Below the pieces are notes generated by a model. The model did no database searches, was not told where the DNA came from, and was given only the letters and a program-made list of their open reading frames with translations. This document shows, piece after piece, positions 41,794 to 50,825 of a stretch of DNA of 64,000 nucleotides. Origin of the DNA: a virus. Within the stretch, counting starts at the first letter, position 1; each line of letters opens with the position of its first letter. A program made the position numbers and the translations under genes. The DNA lies in IMG/VR virus record IMGVR_UViG_3300042907_000878, positions 1-64,000 of that record. One strand, written 5' to 3'.

Positions 41794-42562
41794 TTGATAA
41801 CTCCACTTCTATAAGTCTATGTGTTTTGTCGGGAAATTTGGATTCAATCTTTTGTAACTCAGATTTGATTAGCTGTAATAACTTATTGTTATTAAATGCA
41901 GAAACATGTTTGACTAGATACTTAACTCTGATAACGCAAAAACCTCTTGTTATCAATGCCCCACTTTTTATAGCATCATATTTGATTGCCCTTTGTAAAC
42001 TCTTTTCACCAAAAACTGGAATAAAGTGTTGTGGCCCATCAATTTCAATAGCAGTTAACAGATCTGGCAAGTACAAATCTATTTCATACTTTTCGCCGGG
42101 AATCAATCCGACCTTATGCATTATAACATTGTAACCAGCTTTTGTCAAGTGTTCATAGAGATATTTTTCAGCTTTTGATCCCTCGGTACTCGCCTTCCTG
42201 AGAGCCTCTCCTGCGAGCTGTTGTTTGTGACTTTTTTCTTCTGGGGTTTGCGAGTTCCACCTTTCTTGGGCGTTTTTCTTAAATTCTTCCACAGCATCTT
42301 CAGACATTAAAGCCCACTGCTTCGCCCTGCCAGCCCCAATTTTAGCTTTCTCCTCGTCTGTTCTAGTTTTGCCAAGCGTAGGAGGCTTTAACCTACCGCT
42401 TTCCACTGCCGCTTTTGCTGCATCTTCTTTGTTTCTTAATTCTTTGCCAGCTTTTTTTAAAGATCTAGCAATCTTATTAGGATAAGTACTAAATATCTTG
42501 GCGATATCTCTTATACTTTTCCCTTCGTCATACATTTTAATGATTTCATTTATTTCAAGCAT
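41786..42562 (-). CDS. EDxHD/Vsr-like homing endonuclease with HTH and NUMOD-type motif
   Basis: This 258-residue protein starts with an HTH segment (residues 3-36: EIIKMYDEGKSIRDIAKIFS) and a NUMOD3-like DNA-binding motif at 62-84 (TLGKTRTDEEKAKIGAGRA). The C-terminal nuclease domain has E132, E160-I-D162, E173-I-D-G-P-Q-H179 and D196. This spacing fits the Vsr-related EDxHD family, whose known members include the recA-associated homing enzyme I-Bth0305I. It overlaps both neighbours by 8-13 bases and is probably a free-standing selfish gene. No interrupted host gene is visible around it. Confidence 0.75.
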   Translation of the reverse strand: MLEINEIIKMYDEGKSIRDIAKIFSTYPNKIARSLKKAGKELRNKEDAAKAAVESGRLKPPTLGKTRTDEEKAKIGAGRAKQWALMSEDAVEEFKKNAQERWNSQTPEEKSHKQQLAGEALRKASTEGSKAEKYLYEHLTKAGYNVIMHKVGLIPGEKYEIDLYLPDLLTAIEIDGPQHFIPVFGEKSLQRAIKYDAIKSGALITRGFCVIRVKYLVKHVSAFNNNKLLQLIKSELQKIESKFPDKTHRLIEVELSND

Positions 42563-42981
42563 TCTATCAATCCTTTAATAGACTTAGCTACTTTAACTTC
42601 TTGGCCACAGTAATTTTCAATAATTTTTTTATGACTTTCGCTTCTTGCAAAGATAGTAAAATTTTTAAGTAATTCTATAGCTGCTTGATAATTAATTGAG
42701 GCGTATAACCATTCAATATTATATAAGTATAAATAATTTTTAGTCTTGCAATTTGTTTGACTAATAATAGACGCACTTTGTAGGTCAAATGCCACTGCCA
42801 CACCTTTAAAGTTTGACAATCCATAAACGCCCATAGTTAAGCATTCTGGAATTAGAATTGACGGCATGTGATTTTGAAAAAATATGCATTGTGATATTTC
42901 TGGCCTTGAGTTGATTTCTTTTAACAAATCATAGTTCAATTCCGAATTTCCCAAATTGTTTACAACAAATCCTAAATTCAT
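42550..42981 (-). CDS. Hypothetical protein of glycosylation cluster
   Basis: This 143-residue protein has an alpha/beta look: N-terminal strand MNLGFVVNNLG, then PSILIPECLTMGVYGLSNF, AVAFDLQSASII and a C-terminal helix-strand-helix (NFTIFARSESHKKIIENYCG). It overlaps the neighbours by 4 and 13 bases. It could be a shortened Rossmann-type domain related to glycosyltransferases, but no diagnostic motif is present. Confidence 0.4.
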   Translation of the reverse strand: MNLGFVVNNLGNSELNYDLLKEINSRPEISQCIFFQNHMPSILIPECLTMGVYGLSNFKGVAVAFDLQSASIISQTNCKTKNYLYLYNIEWLYASINYQAAIELLKNFTIFARSESHKKIIENYCGQEVKVAKSIKGLIECLK

Positions 42982-43733
42982 AATATTTCCTTTAGCTTTT
43001 CAAGAATAACTTTAGCTTCACGATCATATCCAAGATTTTTTACTACTGATGAGAGTGTATGGAAATTCGTGGAACCGCTTAAAATGCTCTCCTTCGCCTC
43101 TTTGATGTTAATGGTGTAATCTGTCTCGATTTCATTCCGAGCGTCACAGAGGCTTGTTATGGGCCAGCAATCGCATAGATAACAGTTTATACGGTTTTTC
43201 ATATCTACAATCGCGTAGGCTGAAGAGTTTAAAGCAGATGCTTTTAGCTGATCTGGTAAAACCCCGCAATAGTTATTGTGATTAATAATTCTTTTATCAG
43301 AAAAGATTTTATATCGCAAAGATGGTTTAAAATAAAAGGACTCGATATTTTCGATAAAGTCCTCTTCAATACAAACTAGATCACTTTTTAAAAAATCTAA
43401 TTTTGATTTTTTATAATATTTAATCACATCTGCATGAGCTGCATCATCAATAAGTAAAAATGAATTCCCAATTCTTTTGTTTAAATTAGAAATAGCTTCA
43501 TTATCTGATTCCTGTGACCTAACAAAACACGTTTTTAGAGCTGGCCTTTCTTCAATGTTTCTAATGATCGATTCGCTTATATTCCCTAGACTCCCGATAT
43601 ATATATCTGGATTTACAATATCGAATGAATCGTAAACAGGCATTAATTTTGGATCTAACAAACTAGCTGAAAACCCAGAAAAAACTCCGGGCGTTGCGTA
43701 ACTAACAATATTGCTATCTACTAGAATTTTCAT
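42978..43733 (-). CDS. Putative glycosyltransferase-like protein, family unknown
   Basis: This 251-residue protein has alternating strands and helices: MKILVDSNIVSYATPGVFSG, then PDIYIGSLGNISESIIRNIE, RPALKTCFVRSQESDNEA and SFLLIDDAAHADVIKYYKKS. The C-terminal part has Cys pairs (NCYLCDCWPITSLCDARNEI) and ends in helices. The Rossmann-like pattern and position in a run of sugar-transfer genes make a glycosyltransferase of the CgeB/DUF-type plausible. No catalytic residue can be named. It overlaps the next-upstream gene by 20 bases. Confidence 0.4.
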   Translation of the reverse strand: MKILVDSNIVSYATPGVFSGFSASLLDPKLMPVYDSFDIVNPDIYIGSLGNISESIIRNIEERPALKTCFVRSQESDNEAISNLNKRIGNSFLLIDDAAHADVIKYYKKSKLDFLKSDLVCIEEDFIENIESFYFKPSLRYKIFSDKRIINHNNYCGVLPDQLKASALNSSAYAIVDMKNRINCYLCDCWPITSLCDARNEIETDYTINIKEAKESILSGSTNFHTLSSVVKNLGYDREAKVILEKLKEIL

Positions 43734-44427
43734 TATTTATATCCTTTAAGCTATCTATCTCTTTTATAAAATTATTTTCAATATCTATACATTCAAATTC
43801 AGATCCAAATTCAATCATCTTATTAATAATTTCAAAAGTTAGCAAATGTCTAGTATCGAAATCACTTCTGACCAACAACCTTCGTAATAAATTTGTGTCA
43901 TTTGTATTTAAATATGCTATTTGACACCATTTCATTGGCAAGTTATAAGAAAGCATTGTAGCTTTACCATCAACAATAGTTATCCCAACTTCTTTTTCTT
44001 CAATTCTGTTAGCTTTATCAAATAGTAATGCAGATTTATCCATGTCAATCTTATCAAATATTTTACTCGAAAAAACTAAATCCCCGTGAAGGAATAATAT
44101 ATTATCTTGCATTGTATTGTTTACGGCTAATCTTAAGCTCTCACCACTATTGCTATCTTCGTGGACTTGATTTTCAACAAATCTGGCGGTTTTTCCTATT
44201 TTCTTTACAATTTTATGACCTTCTACCCCGCCTACCACTGTTATTTCTGATTTTGTAAATCTGTTTTGGACAATTTCCATTTGCAAATCTAAAATGATTT
44301 TTCCGTCATATTTTAACAAGCATCTTGGTTCATAAGATCTTGTTCTAGCTCCAGCGCCAGCGGCAAGTATGATAACTTGGACTGGCAACTGGGCCTTATT
44401 TTTAATTTTACGAGTAAATCTATTCAT
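43714..44427 (-). CDS. Sugar nucleotidyltransferase
   Basis: I choose the ATG at 44427 (237 residues) because it overlaps the upstream stop as ATGA. The signature VIILAAGAGARTRSYEPRCL (residues about 17-36), followed by LLKYDGKIILDLQ, is the NTP-binding loop of NTP_transferase enzymes that make NDP-sugars. DNILFLHGDLVFS supplies the metal-binding Asp. The length is near the usual 230-260. The enzyme would make the activated sugar (or choline-type donor) for the transferases encoded beside it. Its specificity cannot be read from the sequence. Confidence 0.8.
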   Translation of the reverse strand: MNRFTRKIKNKAQLPVQVIILAAGAGARTRSYEPRCLLKYDGKIILDLQMEIVQNRFTKSEITVVGGVEGHKIVKKIGKTARFVENQVHEDSNSGESLRLAVNNTMQDNILFLHGDLVFSSKIFDKIDMDKSALLFDKANRIEEKEVGITIVDGKATMLSYNLPMKWCQIAYLNTNDTNLLRRLLVRSDFDTRHLLTFEIINKMIEFGSEFECIDIENNFIKEIDSLKDINNENSSR

Positions 44428-45026
44428 ATTACATAAAGTTCTTCTGGAATATGGCAAATAATTGAAACGCTAAATAGATCCATTACAAAATCAAAGCTAT
44501 TGATCTTAAATAAATTTTCTAATAATAGAGTTTTTCTCACTGCAAATTCTTTGATATTGATTTGTGAAGACAGCATTGGTTGAATGTATTGCAAGTGTAC
44601 CGGGTGGCCATCTGAGATGTAATCAGAGTATACCAATCCAATTGAACTATCATTAAATTTCTCTATCACTCTTTCAATATAATTTTTACTATAAATAGAT
44701 CCTGAAGTTGCAGTAAATACAATCTCGGTATCTTCGGGTAAAATTGATTTTGCATAGTTCATTATATCAACATTGCTGGCCGTATTTTTTTCAACAACAA
44801 TAAAATTATTTTTAGTAGAAATTGTATAGCCCTGATCTTCTCGCGACACAGTTGTTTGTCCACAACAATTGCCACTTAATGATTTAGAAATACTTTGGTT
44901 TGCATCGCTTGTGTTTGAATTAACCAATATAATATAATTATCTGGCTTTACAGAATTTTCTTCTAGGCTAACAATTGTTTTTGCAAGGTATGGTTTTTCT
45001 GCCAATATTAAAAATGCTATTTTCAT
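44424..45026 (-). CDS. GT2-like glycosyltransferase (short)
   Basis: This 200-residue protein follows the GT-A fold pattern: MKIAFLILAEKPYLAKTIVS, NYIILVNSNTSD, NVDIMNYAKSILPEDTEIVF, and SIGLVYSDYISDGHPVHLQY. The last stands where GT2 enzymes hold an acidic acceptor region. The N-terminal DxD is not clear (NSNTSD) and the length is shorter than typical GT2 (about 230-300), so activity is uncertain. Coupled by ATGA to the nucleotidyltransferase gene downstream, it very likely acts in the same glycan pathway. Confidence 0.6.
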   Translation of the reverse strand: MKIAFLILAEKPYLAKTIVSLEENSVKPDNYIILVNSNTSDANQSISKSLSGNCCGQTTVSREDQGYTISTKNNFIVVEKNTASNVDIMNYAKSILPEDTEIVFTATSGSIYSKNYIERVIEKFNDSSIGLVYSDYISDGHPVHLQYIQPMLSSQINIKEFAVRKTLLLENLFKINSFDFVMDLFSVSIICHIPEELYVI

Positions 45027-45730
45027 AAATCACCCCATTTAACTATCATGTTTGGATCTTTTTCATACACCTTGTGGGCAAATGATTTTGTATAATAAGC
45101 TTTTTCTTCTTCATTTAATTCGGGTTTGTTGCCGTTCAAGTACTTATATATAAAATTAAAGTAACAAATACCATTAATTTCTATATCATCTGGGTTATCG
45201 CTATTTTTTAATATGGCAGCTTTTCTTCCATCTTTAAGAATAAACCACTCTAATTTATCTTTAGCTTCTGCGTCAAAATCTTGTCCTACTATATTTACTA
45301 GAGTCCAACCATTTTTATACACTTTTATAAATTGGTCAAGTTTGTAAATATCGTCTAATTGTCCATAGTTTGCAATAATGTCGTATTTACAGTTGGCAGA
45401 TTCAAGAATTTTTATTACCTGATAGTTTTTAGTTGGATCATTTGTACTAACTCCAATCCATAATGGATTACTGTCTTTTATTGCTAGTATATTAGATTCC
45501 AAAACTGGCAAGTCTTTAAAATCCTTTAATATGAATAGATATCCCAATTTGATATCTACATCTTCTGGAGTTTTATTTTTAACTAAACAAGTTCTATCTA
45601 AAATATAGAATTTGTCAAACTTTTGAGCGTTTAACATGCCTAATAAATTAAAAGCGCAGCCAGATTGTTCGGTTTCTACGATTGCGTGAACGCAACCCTC
45701 GCATGTTAAAGGTGATTCAGTTTTATCCAT
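45023..45730 (-). CDS. Unassigned protein of glycosylation cluster
   Basis: I prefer the ATG at 45730 (235 residues), which overlaps the upstream gene by eight bases. The N-terminus carries a Cys motif (LTCEGCVHAI...GCAFN) that could bind metal. The rest is alpha/beta (KFYILDRTCLV, NPLWIGVSTNDPTKNYQVIK, CKYDIIANYGQ, ICYFNFIYKYLNGN). The pattern of strands in a GT-A-like core is suggestive, but no catalytic motif is visible. It overlaps the GT2-like gene by four bases. Confidence 0.4.
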   Translation of the reverse strand: MDKTESPLTCEGCVHAIVETEQSGCAFNLLGMLNAQKFDKFYILDRTCLVKNKTPEDVDIKLGYLFILKDFKDLPVLESNILAIKDSNPLWIGVSTNDPTKNYQVIKILESANCKYDIIANYGQLDDIYKLDQFIKVYKNGWTLVNIVGQDFDAEAKDKLEWFILKDGRKAAILKNSDNPDDIEINGICYFNFIYKYLNGNKPELNEEEKAYYTKSFAHKVYEKDPNMIVKWGDL

Positions 45731-46142
45731 TGCGTTTGAACTCCGCATCAAATTCGATATTTTGAATGTTCATAGATTGTAAACTTAATTTTGGATATTG
45801 CTGGGTAATTTCTTTTAATAAATCTACACTAAGGAATGATCTAATTTCCGAAGGGGCAAATATCGCTTGATTTAGACTTGCTAAATTTTTAGATTTGCCA
45901 TAAACGTAAACGAGAAGATCAAAATCGATATCTACGATTTTTAATATTCCCCCAATCCTTAGTTTTTTATATGCTAATGCAATTGTTTGTGCAACTTGAT
46001 CGATGGGTAATTTTCTTAAAACCCCATCCAGAACAATTGCCGTGCATTCGGAATCTTCTGCAATATAATTCATAATCTGAGGTTCGCTAATATTTTTATA
46101 CGAACCGTTGTCAACAGCTCTACTACCAATATAAATTTTCAT
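45723..46142 (-). CDS. Methyltransferase-like protein, lacking SAM-binding loop
   Basis: In this 139-residue protein, TAIVLDGVLRKLPIDQVAQT then IALAYKKLRIGGILKIVDID (residues about 34-72) matches the second half of class I SAM-dependent methyltransferases, where a chain lkPGG-l-i precedes a strand. The N-terminal GxGxG SAM loop is absent: the protein begins MKIYIGSRAVDNGSYKNISE. It may be a shortened, inactive or partner subunit. It is flanked by glycosyltransferase genes and overlaps the upstream gene by four bases. Confidence 0.5.
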   Translation of the reverse strand: MKIYIGSRAVDNGSYKNISEPQIMNYIAEDSECTAIVLDGVLRKLPIDQVAQTIALAYKKLRIGGILKIVDIDFDLLVYVYGKSKNLASLNQAIFAPSEIRSFLSVDLLKEITQQYPKLSLQSMNIQNIEFDAEFKRNG

Positions 46143-47218
46143 ATCAATCCTTTCAAAATATCACTATTTCTGTAATCGTAGTATTTCATTTCCTCGACCT
46201 TTGCTTTTTTATTAGCAAGGTAATATTCTCTATTGTTTATAAAAGAATCGTATATTCCTCTCATTTTTTTCTGTAAGTGAAGTATGCTTGGCTCTAGCCA
46301 AAAATCTTCGCACGTATAAAGTCCTTCAATTGTATCAAGAACTCCGTAGCACCCTTCATGCATCGAAGGTATGGCATTTGATTCCTTTGAGTATTCTTCG
46401 ACGCCTGTTCCGGCAGTATAAATGACTGGCATTCCCATAGCGGAAGCTTCCATCGCTGGATAACACCAAGCGTCACCATAGCTTGGATTAACAAAACAAT
46501 GACATTGTATCATAGTTGACCACAGTATTTGGTCTGGCATATATGAATTAACGATTACTTCCTTTTTATATTTGCCATTTTTACGAAGTCTTTGCTTTAT
46601 TGCTTCGCAAAATTCTTCTACAACTTTTAGATCCTTTTCAACTTTGATATATAAACTTACTGGTTCTATGTATTCGAACTCAGCATGAAAAGCGCGAAGT
46701 AATCCTTCAAGATTTTTCTGTTTTGCAAATTCTCCAACGAACATAAAATTAAATGTATTATTTAATTCCATGATCTCTGCCGCTTTATTTAAATTAACTA
46801 TTTTATCGTAATTAAATAAGTGCGGAAAAATATCAATTGGAACTTTTATTCCAGAGTTTATTAGCGATTGTTTTGAAGCTTTATTTGGAACAAAAATTTG
46901 ATCCATCATAGACAATTTTTTAATCCAAAATGTATTTGATAAATTCAATGTATCAATTTCAAATACGCCTATATTCTTAGCGCTTGGATAATATTTGTAT
47001 TCGCTAGGAAGAACGTGTTGCATTATTATATCAAACTGATCAGATTTTTTATCTAATAGTTGACTGATTCTATCTTCTAATACAATGGAGACATTGTTAT
47101 ACTTAAGCTCTTCGCAATAAACATCGTATCCGGCATGGTCTAAAGCTAAAGCTTTGTATGTCGCAGCTTTAGCCCAGCCAGTACCATCGTTAAAATTTGC
47201 AATGTATTTTATTTTCAT
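46139..47218 (-). CDS. GT4-type glycosyltransferase
   Basis: This 359-residue protein has a two-domain GT-B fold. FVGEFAKQKNLEGLLRAFHA (residues 160-179) opens the C-terminal domain. SYGDAWCYPAMEASAMGMPV followed by IYTAGTG (246-271) is the nucleotide-sugar binding motif of GT4, in which E257 is expected to contact the donor. It is coupled to the upstream gene and the methyltransferase-like gene by four-base overlaps. It would transfer a sugar to a glycan, DNA base or virion protein; the acceptor is unknown. Confidence 0.88.
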   Translation of the reverse strand: MKIKYIANFNDGTGWAKAATYKALALDHAGYDVYCEELKYNNVSIVLEDRISQLLDKKSDQFDIIMQHVLPSEYKYYPSAKNIGVFEIDTLNLSNTFWIKKLSMMDQIFVPNKASKQSLINSGIKVPIDIFPHLFNYDKIVNLNKAAEIMELNNTFNFMFVGEFAKQKNLEGLLRAFHAEFEYIEPVSLYIKVEKDLKVVEEFCEAIKQRLRKNGKYKKEVIVNSYMPDQILWSTMIQCHCFVNPSYGDAWCYPAMEASAMGMPVIYTAGTGVEEYSKESNAIPSMHEGCYGVLDTIEGLYTCEDFWLEPSILHLQKKMRGIYDSFINNREYYLANKKAKVEEMKYYDYRNSDILKGLI

Positions 47219-48867
47219 TTATTAGTACCTATTTTTTGAATTCTCATTTGTTCCCATTGATTAAAAGCGTTTCTCATATATAAGCAGATATTAAAAGCTT
47301 TCTCAATATTAAATTCTTCGAATCTCTTTTCCACGTCTGGATGAGAGTAGTCATTATAATAATATCCGGGAATATTTAATGACATTGAAGCACGATATGT
47401 CATGTCTTTTATCATTCTTCTCCACATTGACTTGTTAATTAGATCTGGCATTCCTAAAACATTCGTAAACAACCAATTCACTTGGTCAGTTACTGGGATT
47501 TGGTTTATGTCTTGAGGTAATGACTGATGGGGATTAAAGAATCTAGGTGGTGATTTCCAAGTTCTTGAATGGTCTAAAGTTGGCGTTTCTAAAAAATACT
47601 TTAACCATTTATTTGCTGTATAGTCCCAATTGTAAATTTTTCTGGCGTTGGCATGGCATCGATTTGCTACGTCATCTCTAAAGGATTTATCATTTGCAAG
47701 TTTGCCTAATATCTTAGCCAATTCATTGTTATCAGGAACCGCTCTAAAGCAACCTGTTTCAAGTTCTTTATAATAACTAATAGGATCGACTGGAATACCT
47801 TCTATGCTTGCCACTAATGATTCCATCGCTGAATAGTTAATGGACACAACTGGTAATCCCGCATATGCAGCTTCTAGCTGAGGCATACCCCAACCTTCCG
47901 AATTTGCCCATTGGATATACACATCAAATATATTGTATATTTTATTCAAATCAGTATCGGCCATCTTATTAGATACGCCAACAATTGTAGATGAAAATAT
48001 TTTACAATCATTGCAAAATTTAACAGCCTCATTAAAGAATGAAACAGTAATCTTACCGCAGTTCTTACACTTATAAGTAATTAATACTTTATTGCTAAGA
48101 TTTGACTCTTTAATAAGATCTGGTATGTCCCAGCCAACATCTGGAAATCCTGTGTGGCAATACAAATAACAATTAGTTAATGATGGGTTATCATCTAGAA
48201 ATTTTCTAAACGCTTTAAATAAATCTGGATATAGTTTACGTCTTTGATTACGCATAACTGTTCCAAATATAATTGCGTTTTTATCTAGTCCAAACTCTTC
48301 TCTAAGCGATTTCTTATCTTCTATTTTAAAGAAGGTTTCGCTAGCACAAGGAGATGCGATGTCTACAAATTTAATGTTATTGGTTTGAGCTAGCATTGTA
48401 TCTCTACCAAACTCAGAATATGCAAAAACACCATCAGCAGATGAGTAAGTGTCGATCCATTGACTGTTTTGTGGTTCCGCATCAACTGTTGGCATGATCG
48501 CCCAATTAAAAAATTCTCTAAAAGGAGACCTTTCTTCAAATTCTAGCATCCACCAATCACGAATATCCATAACGAAATCTGGCTCAAAGTCTAATAAAAC
48601 GCTATTAAAAGCAAAGTCACCAAATTTATTCGACATTGACGAGTTATAATTATTCATCGCCTCTTGATTGGTTGCATCTGGAATATTTGGATATACTTTC
48701 CAAGGTATATTCTTTAGTTCTTCTGGTTCAGGACCAGTAAAACATGCCAATTCAGCAACTTCAATCTCTGGATTTTTATACAATCTACTAAGAACTTCTT
48801 TTGTATAAACCGAATAGCCAGTGGGGTGAAAGCTGGCTTCAGTCACAAATAAAACTTTTTTCTTCAT
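47215..48867 (-). CDS. GT4-type glycosyltransferase with zinc-knuckle insertion
   Basis: This 550-residue protein is longer than usual GT4 enzymes (about 360-400). It starts KKKVLFVTEASFHPTGYSVY. The C-terminal domain has FGTVMRNQRRKLYPDLFKAF (201-220), and ANSEGWGMPQLEAAYAGLPV (321-340) is the donor-binding motif. Between them sits an unusual four-Cys insertion (C267-x2-C270-x14-C285-x2-C288) that should bind zinc. A further 110 residues at the C-terminus (about 440-550) are unassigned and could bind the acceptor. The gene follows SSB in a run with the other transferases. Confidence 0.9.
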   Translation of the reverse strand: MKKKVLFVTEASFHPTGYSVYTKEVLSRLYKNPEIEVAELACFTGPEPEELKNIPWKVYPNIPDATNQEAMNNYNSSMSNKFGDFAFNSVLLDFEPDFVMDIRDWWMLEFEERSPFREFFNWAIMPTVDAEPQNSQWIDTYSSADGVFAYSEFGRDTMLAQTNNIKFVDIASPCASETFFKIEDKKSLREEFGLDKNAIIFGTVMRNQRRKLYPDLFKAFRKFLDDNPSLTNCYLYCHTGFPDVGWDIPDLIKESNLSNKVLITYKCKNCGKITVSFFNEAVKFCNDCKIFSSTIVGVSNKMADTDLNKIYNIFDVYIQWANSEGWGMPQLEAAYAGLPVVSINYSAMESLVASIEGIPVDPISYYKELETGCFRAVPDNNELAKILGKLANDKSFRDDVANRCHANARKIYNWDYTANKWLKYFLETPTLDHSRTWKSPPRFFNPHQSLPQDINQIPVTDQVNWLFTNVLGMPDLINKSMWRRMIKDMTYRASMSLNIPGYYYNDYSHPDVEKRFEEFNIEKAFNICLYMRNAFNQWEQMRIQKIGTNK

Positions 48868-48871
48868 GTTA

Positions 48872-49210
48872 TCAATTTTCCAATCGTTCGGTAGTTTTAC
48901 ATCCTATGGACTTAAATGTTTTAACTCTAAAAACAATTTTTTGTCTTTTTTGATCCCCAGAATTCCACTTATGCTGGCGAGCCTCTGCTTCAATCGCTAA
49001 AAGTTCGCCCTTTTTAAAGTGTTTTGCAATTGTAGTAGCACCAGTATCCCAAGCTTCAAAATCTAAATAATCCACTCTGCGATGTTTTTCGCCTTCTTTG
49101 TCTTTTCTGTAATCCTCTACAGCTAAGGAAAAGTTGACAACATACGTATTATTAGTTTCTTTAAGTTCAGGATCAGCAACTAATTTACCAACAAAGCAAC
49201 AAATATTCAT
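48872..49210 (-). CDS. ssb: Single-stranded DNA-binding protein
   Basis: This 112-residue OB-fold protein starts MNICCFVGKLVADPELKETN, with the core FSLAVEDYRK, YLDFEAWDTGATTIAKHFKK and GELLAIEAEARQHKWNSGDQ, as in bacterial SSB. The acidic C-terminal tail (DDDIPF type) used to recruit partners is missing; the protein ends KTTERLEN, so it may not recruit host partners. It lies directly downstream of the polymerase genes. A role in coating template strands during replication and recombination is well supported. Confidence 0.88.
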   Translation of the reverse strand: MNICCFVGKLVADPELKETNNTYVVNFSLAVEDYRKDKEGEKHRRVDYLDFEAWDTGATTIAKHFKKGELLAIEAEARQHKWNSGDQKRQKIVFRVKTFKSIGCKTTERLEN

Positions 49211-49223
49211 CTAGTTCTCCCAA

Positions 49224-50816
49224 TTATATCTGAGTCACAATTTTAACAATAAAAGAAAGATCATTTTCCTTTTGTTTGATCTCTCCATATAATAGTACCG
49301 TATTGCCTTCAAAAAGCAACTTCTTGTATCGAGAAAATTCTTCAGAAAAAACCGTAATAGAATCAAGTTCACCTGAGCTATCTTCGGCAATTACAAATGC
49401 CATAAATTCGCCCTCATGCTGACCTCTTTTAAGTTTATATTCTCTAACTTGATTTATCTTCACTGCTAATTTGGCATCTTGCATTTTTTTAACTTCACCA
49501 TTAGCAATTTCTTTGCATGTGACATTTACATCATCCAAAGCAAGGTTGTCTGACTGTGAACAAGTCAAAGAACATCCCATAAGCTTCTGTTCAATATCTG
49601 CAATCCACACATAATCATCCTCAAGTGAATAAGGTGGATCTTGCAAAGCTTGATAGATATCTAACACAGAAGTAATCCTGCGAGAATTAATCTTATCGTT
49701 GTTGTTAATCATGAGATTAACTAAATCAATAAATGGAGAATTAGACATTCTGGAGCTTTTCCAATGAGATATGATCCACCCTTGCTCTTTGATAGTCAGC
49801 TTATTCCAAATATCAAATTCAAAGACCATTCTATTCCTGTTTAGCTTATTGTTCTTTCCCGTTAAGCCACCAACACTAATAATAGAAATAAATGCATTCT
49901 TCTTGATCTCATTACCAATAAGAAATAAGCACTCCAACCAGTTAAACTCTTTAATTGATTTACCAGTGATATCCTCAGCTTCTTGCACAACTCTAGCTAG
50001 TGTTTCTTGCTCACCCTCTCCAACATTCTTGACATCGCTATATCCAAAGTATATGACGTTCTTAGCTCTATCCATTGTAAAGCGACGATAGAAGAAGTCA
50101 AGTCTAGGAGGAAGAACTTCAATTCCTTGAAGTTTAGCGTCCATAATCAACTCCTTAATCTCTCGCTGCTTATCTGGTTTACTAGATGCATTATTTAGAT
50201 ATACAGTATAGAACTTAATTGGATCGTGTGTTTTACAATAAGCTGAAGCAAATGAATTGATAGCATATGCAACAGCGTGAGATTTATTAAATGAATAGCG
50301 AGCAGATGCCGCAATCCATTCAAAAATCTTAGCTGCTGACACGTCATCTACTAATCCTTTAGTCTTAGACCCATTGATAAACTTCTCTTCAACTTCTTTC
50401 ATAAGTGCCGCATCTTTTTTACCCATAGCTTTTCTTAGTGAGTCAGCTTCTTCGGGTGTAAATCCAGCAATTTCTGTGGCAATACGCATAGCTTGCTCTT
50501 GATAAACGATAATTCCATAAGTTTTACCCAGCACTGTTTCCAATGCTGGGTGTAAATATTTGGTTTCGTCAATCTTAGCTTTGCGATCTGTGTAGTGCTT
50601 GGTCATAGATTTGCCGTCTAATTCGGCCTCTAACGTACCGGGGCGAATAATGGATACCAAGTCAGCTAACTCGTCAATAGAGCGAGGCTGCGCCCTTTTT
50701 GCCCAACTGGAACCCAATCTGGACTCCAATTGAAAAACTCCCTTGGTTCTTCCGCTGCAAATCAGATCCCAAGTCGCTTCGTCGTCAAAATTTTTGATAT
50801 CTTCAATATGAACCAT
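49224..50816 (-). CDS. dnaE: DNA polymerase III alpha subunit, C-terminal half
   Basis: This 530-residue protein begins where the N-terminal half ends. Residues 1-34 (MVHIEDIKNFDDEATWDLIC then GVFQLES) continue the DnaE palm/fingers region, which in intact DnaE follows the KFD-LG motif by only a few dozen residues. TYGIIVYQEQAMRIATEIAG (99-118) with EEADSLRKAMGKK and FNKSHAVAYAI (176-186) are fingers motifs that bind dNTP and template. Residues about 445-530 (AKLAVKINQVREYKLKRGQH) form the C-terminal OB-fold. The tau-binding region of host DnaE is shortened. It cannot polymerise alone since all three catalytic Asp are on the other polypeptide. Confidence 0.9.
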   Translation of the reverse strand: MVHIEDIKNFDDEATWDLICSGRTKGVFQLESRLGSSWAKRAQPRSIDELADLVSIIRPGTLEAELDGKSMTKHYTDRKAKIDETKYLHPALETVLGKTYGIIVYQEQAMRIATEIAGFTPEEADSLRKAMGKKDAALMKEVEEKFINGSKTKGLVDDVSAAKIFEWIAASARYSFNKSHAVAYAINSFASAYCKTHDPIKFYTVYLNNASSKPDKQREIKELIMDAKLQGIEVLPPRLDFFYRRFTMDRAKNVIYFGYSDVKNVGEGEQETLARVVQEAEDITGKSIKEFNWLECLFLIGNEIKKNAFISIISVGGLTGKNNKLNRNRMVFEFDIWNKLTIKEQGWIISHWKSSRMSNSPFIDLVNLMINNNDKINSRRITSVLDIYQALQDPPYSLEDDYVWIADIEQKLMGCSLTCSQSDNLALDDVNVTCKEIANGEVKKMQDAKLAVKINQVREYKLKRGQHEGEFMAFVIAEDSSGELDSITVFSEEFSRYKKLLFEGNTVLLYGEIKQKENDLSFIVKIVTQI

Positions 50817-50825
50817 TAGTTCCTC

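Noticed and set aside
50527-50551. Inverted repeat ACCCAGCA / TGCTGGGT in the polymerase C-terminal gene
   Set aside because: It lies inside conserved coding sequence and has no T run on either strand in the right place; chance is sufficient.
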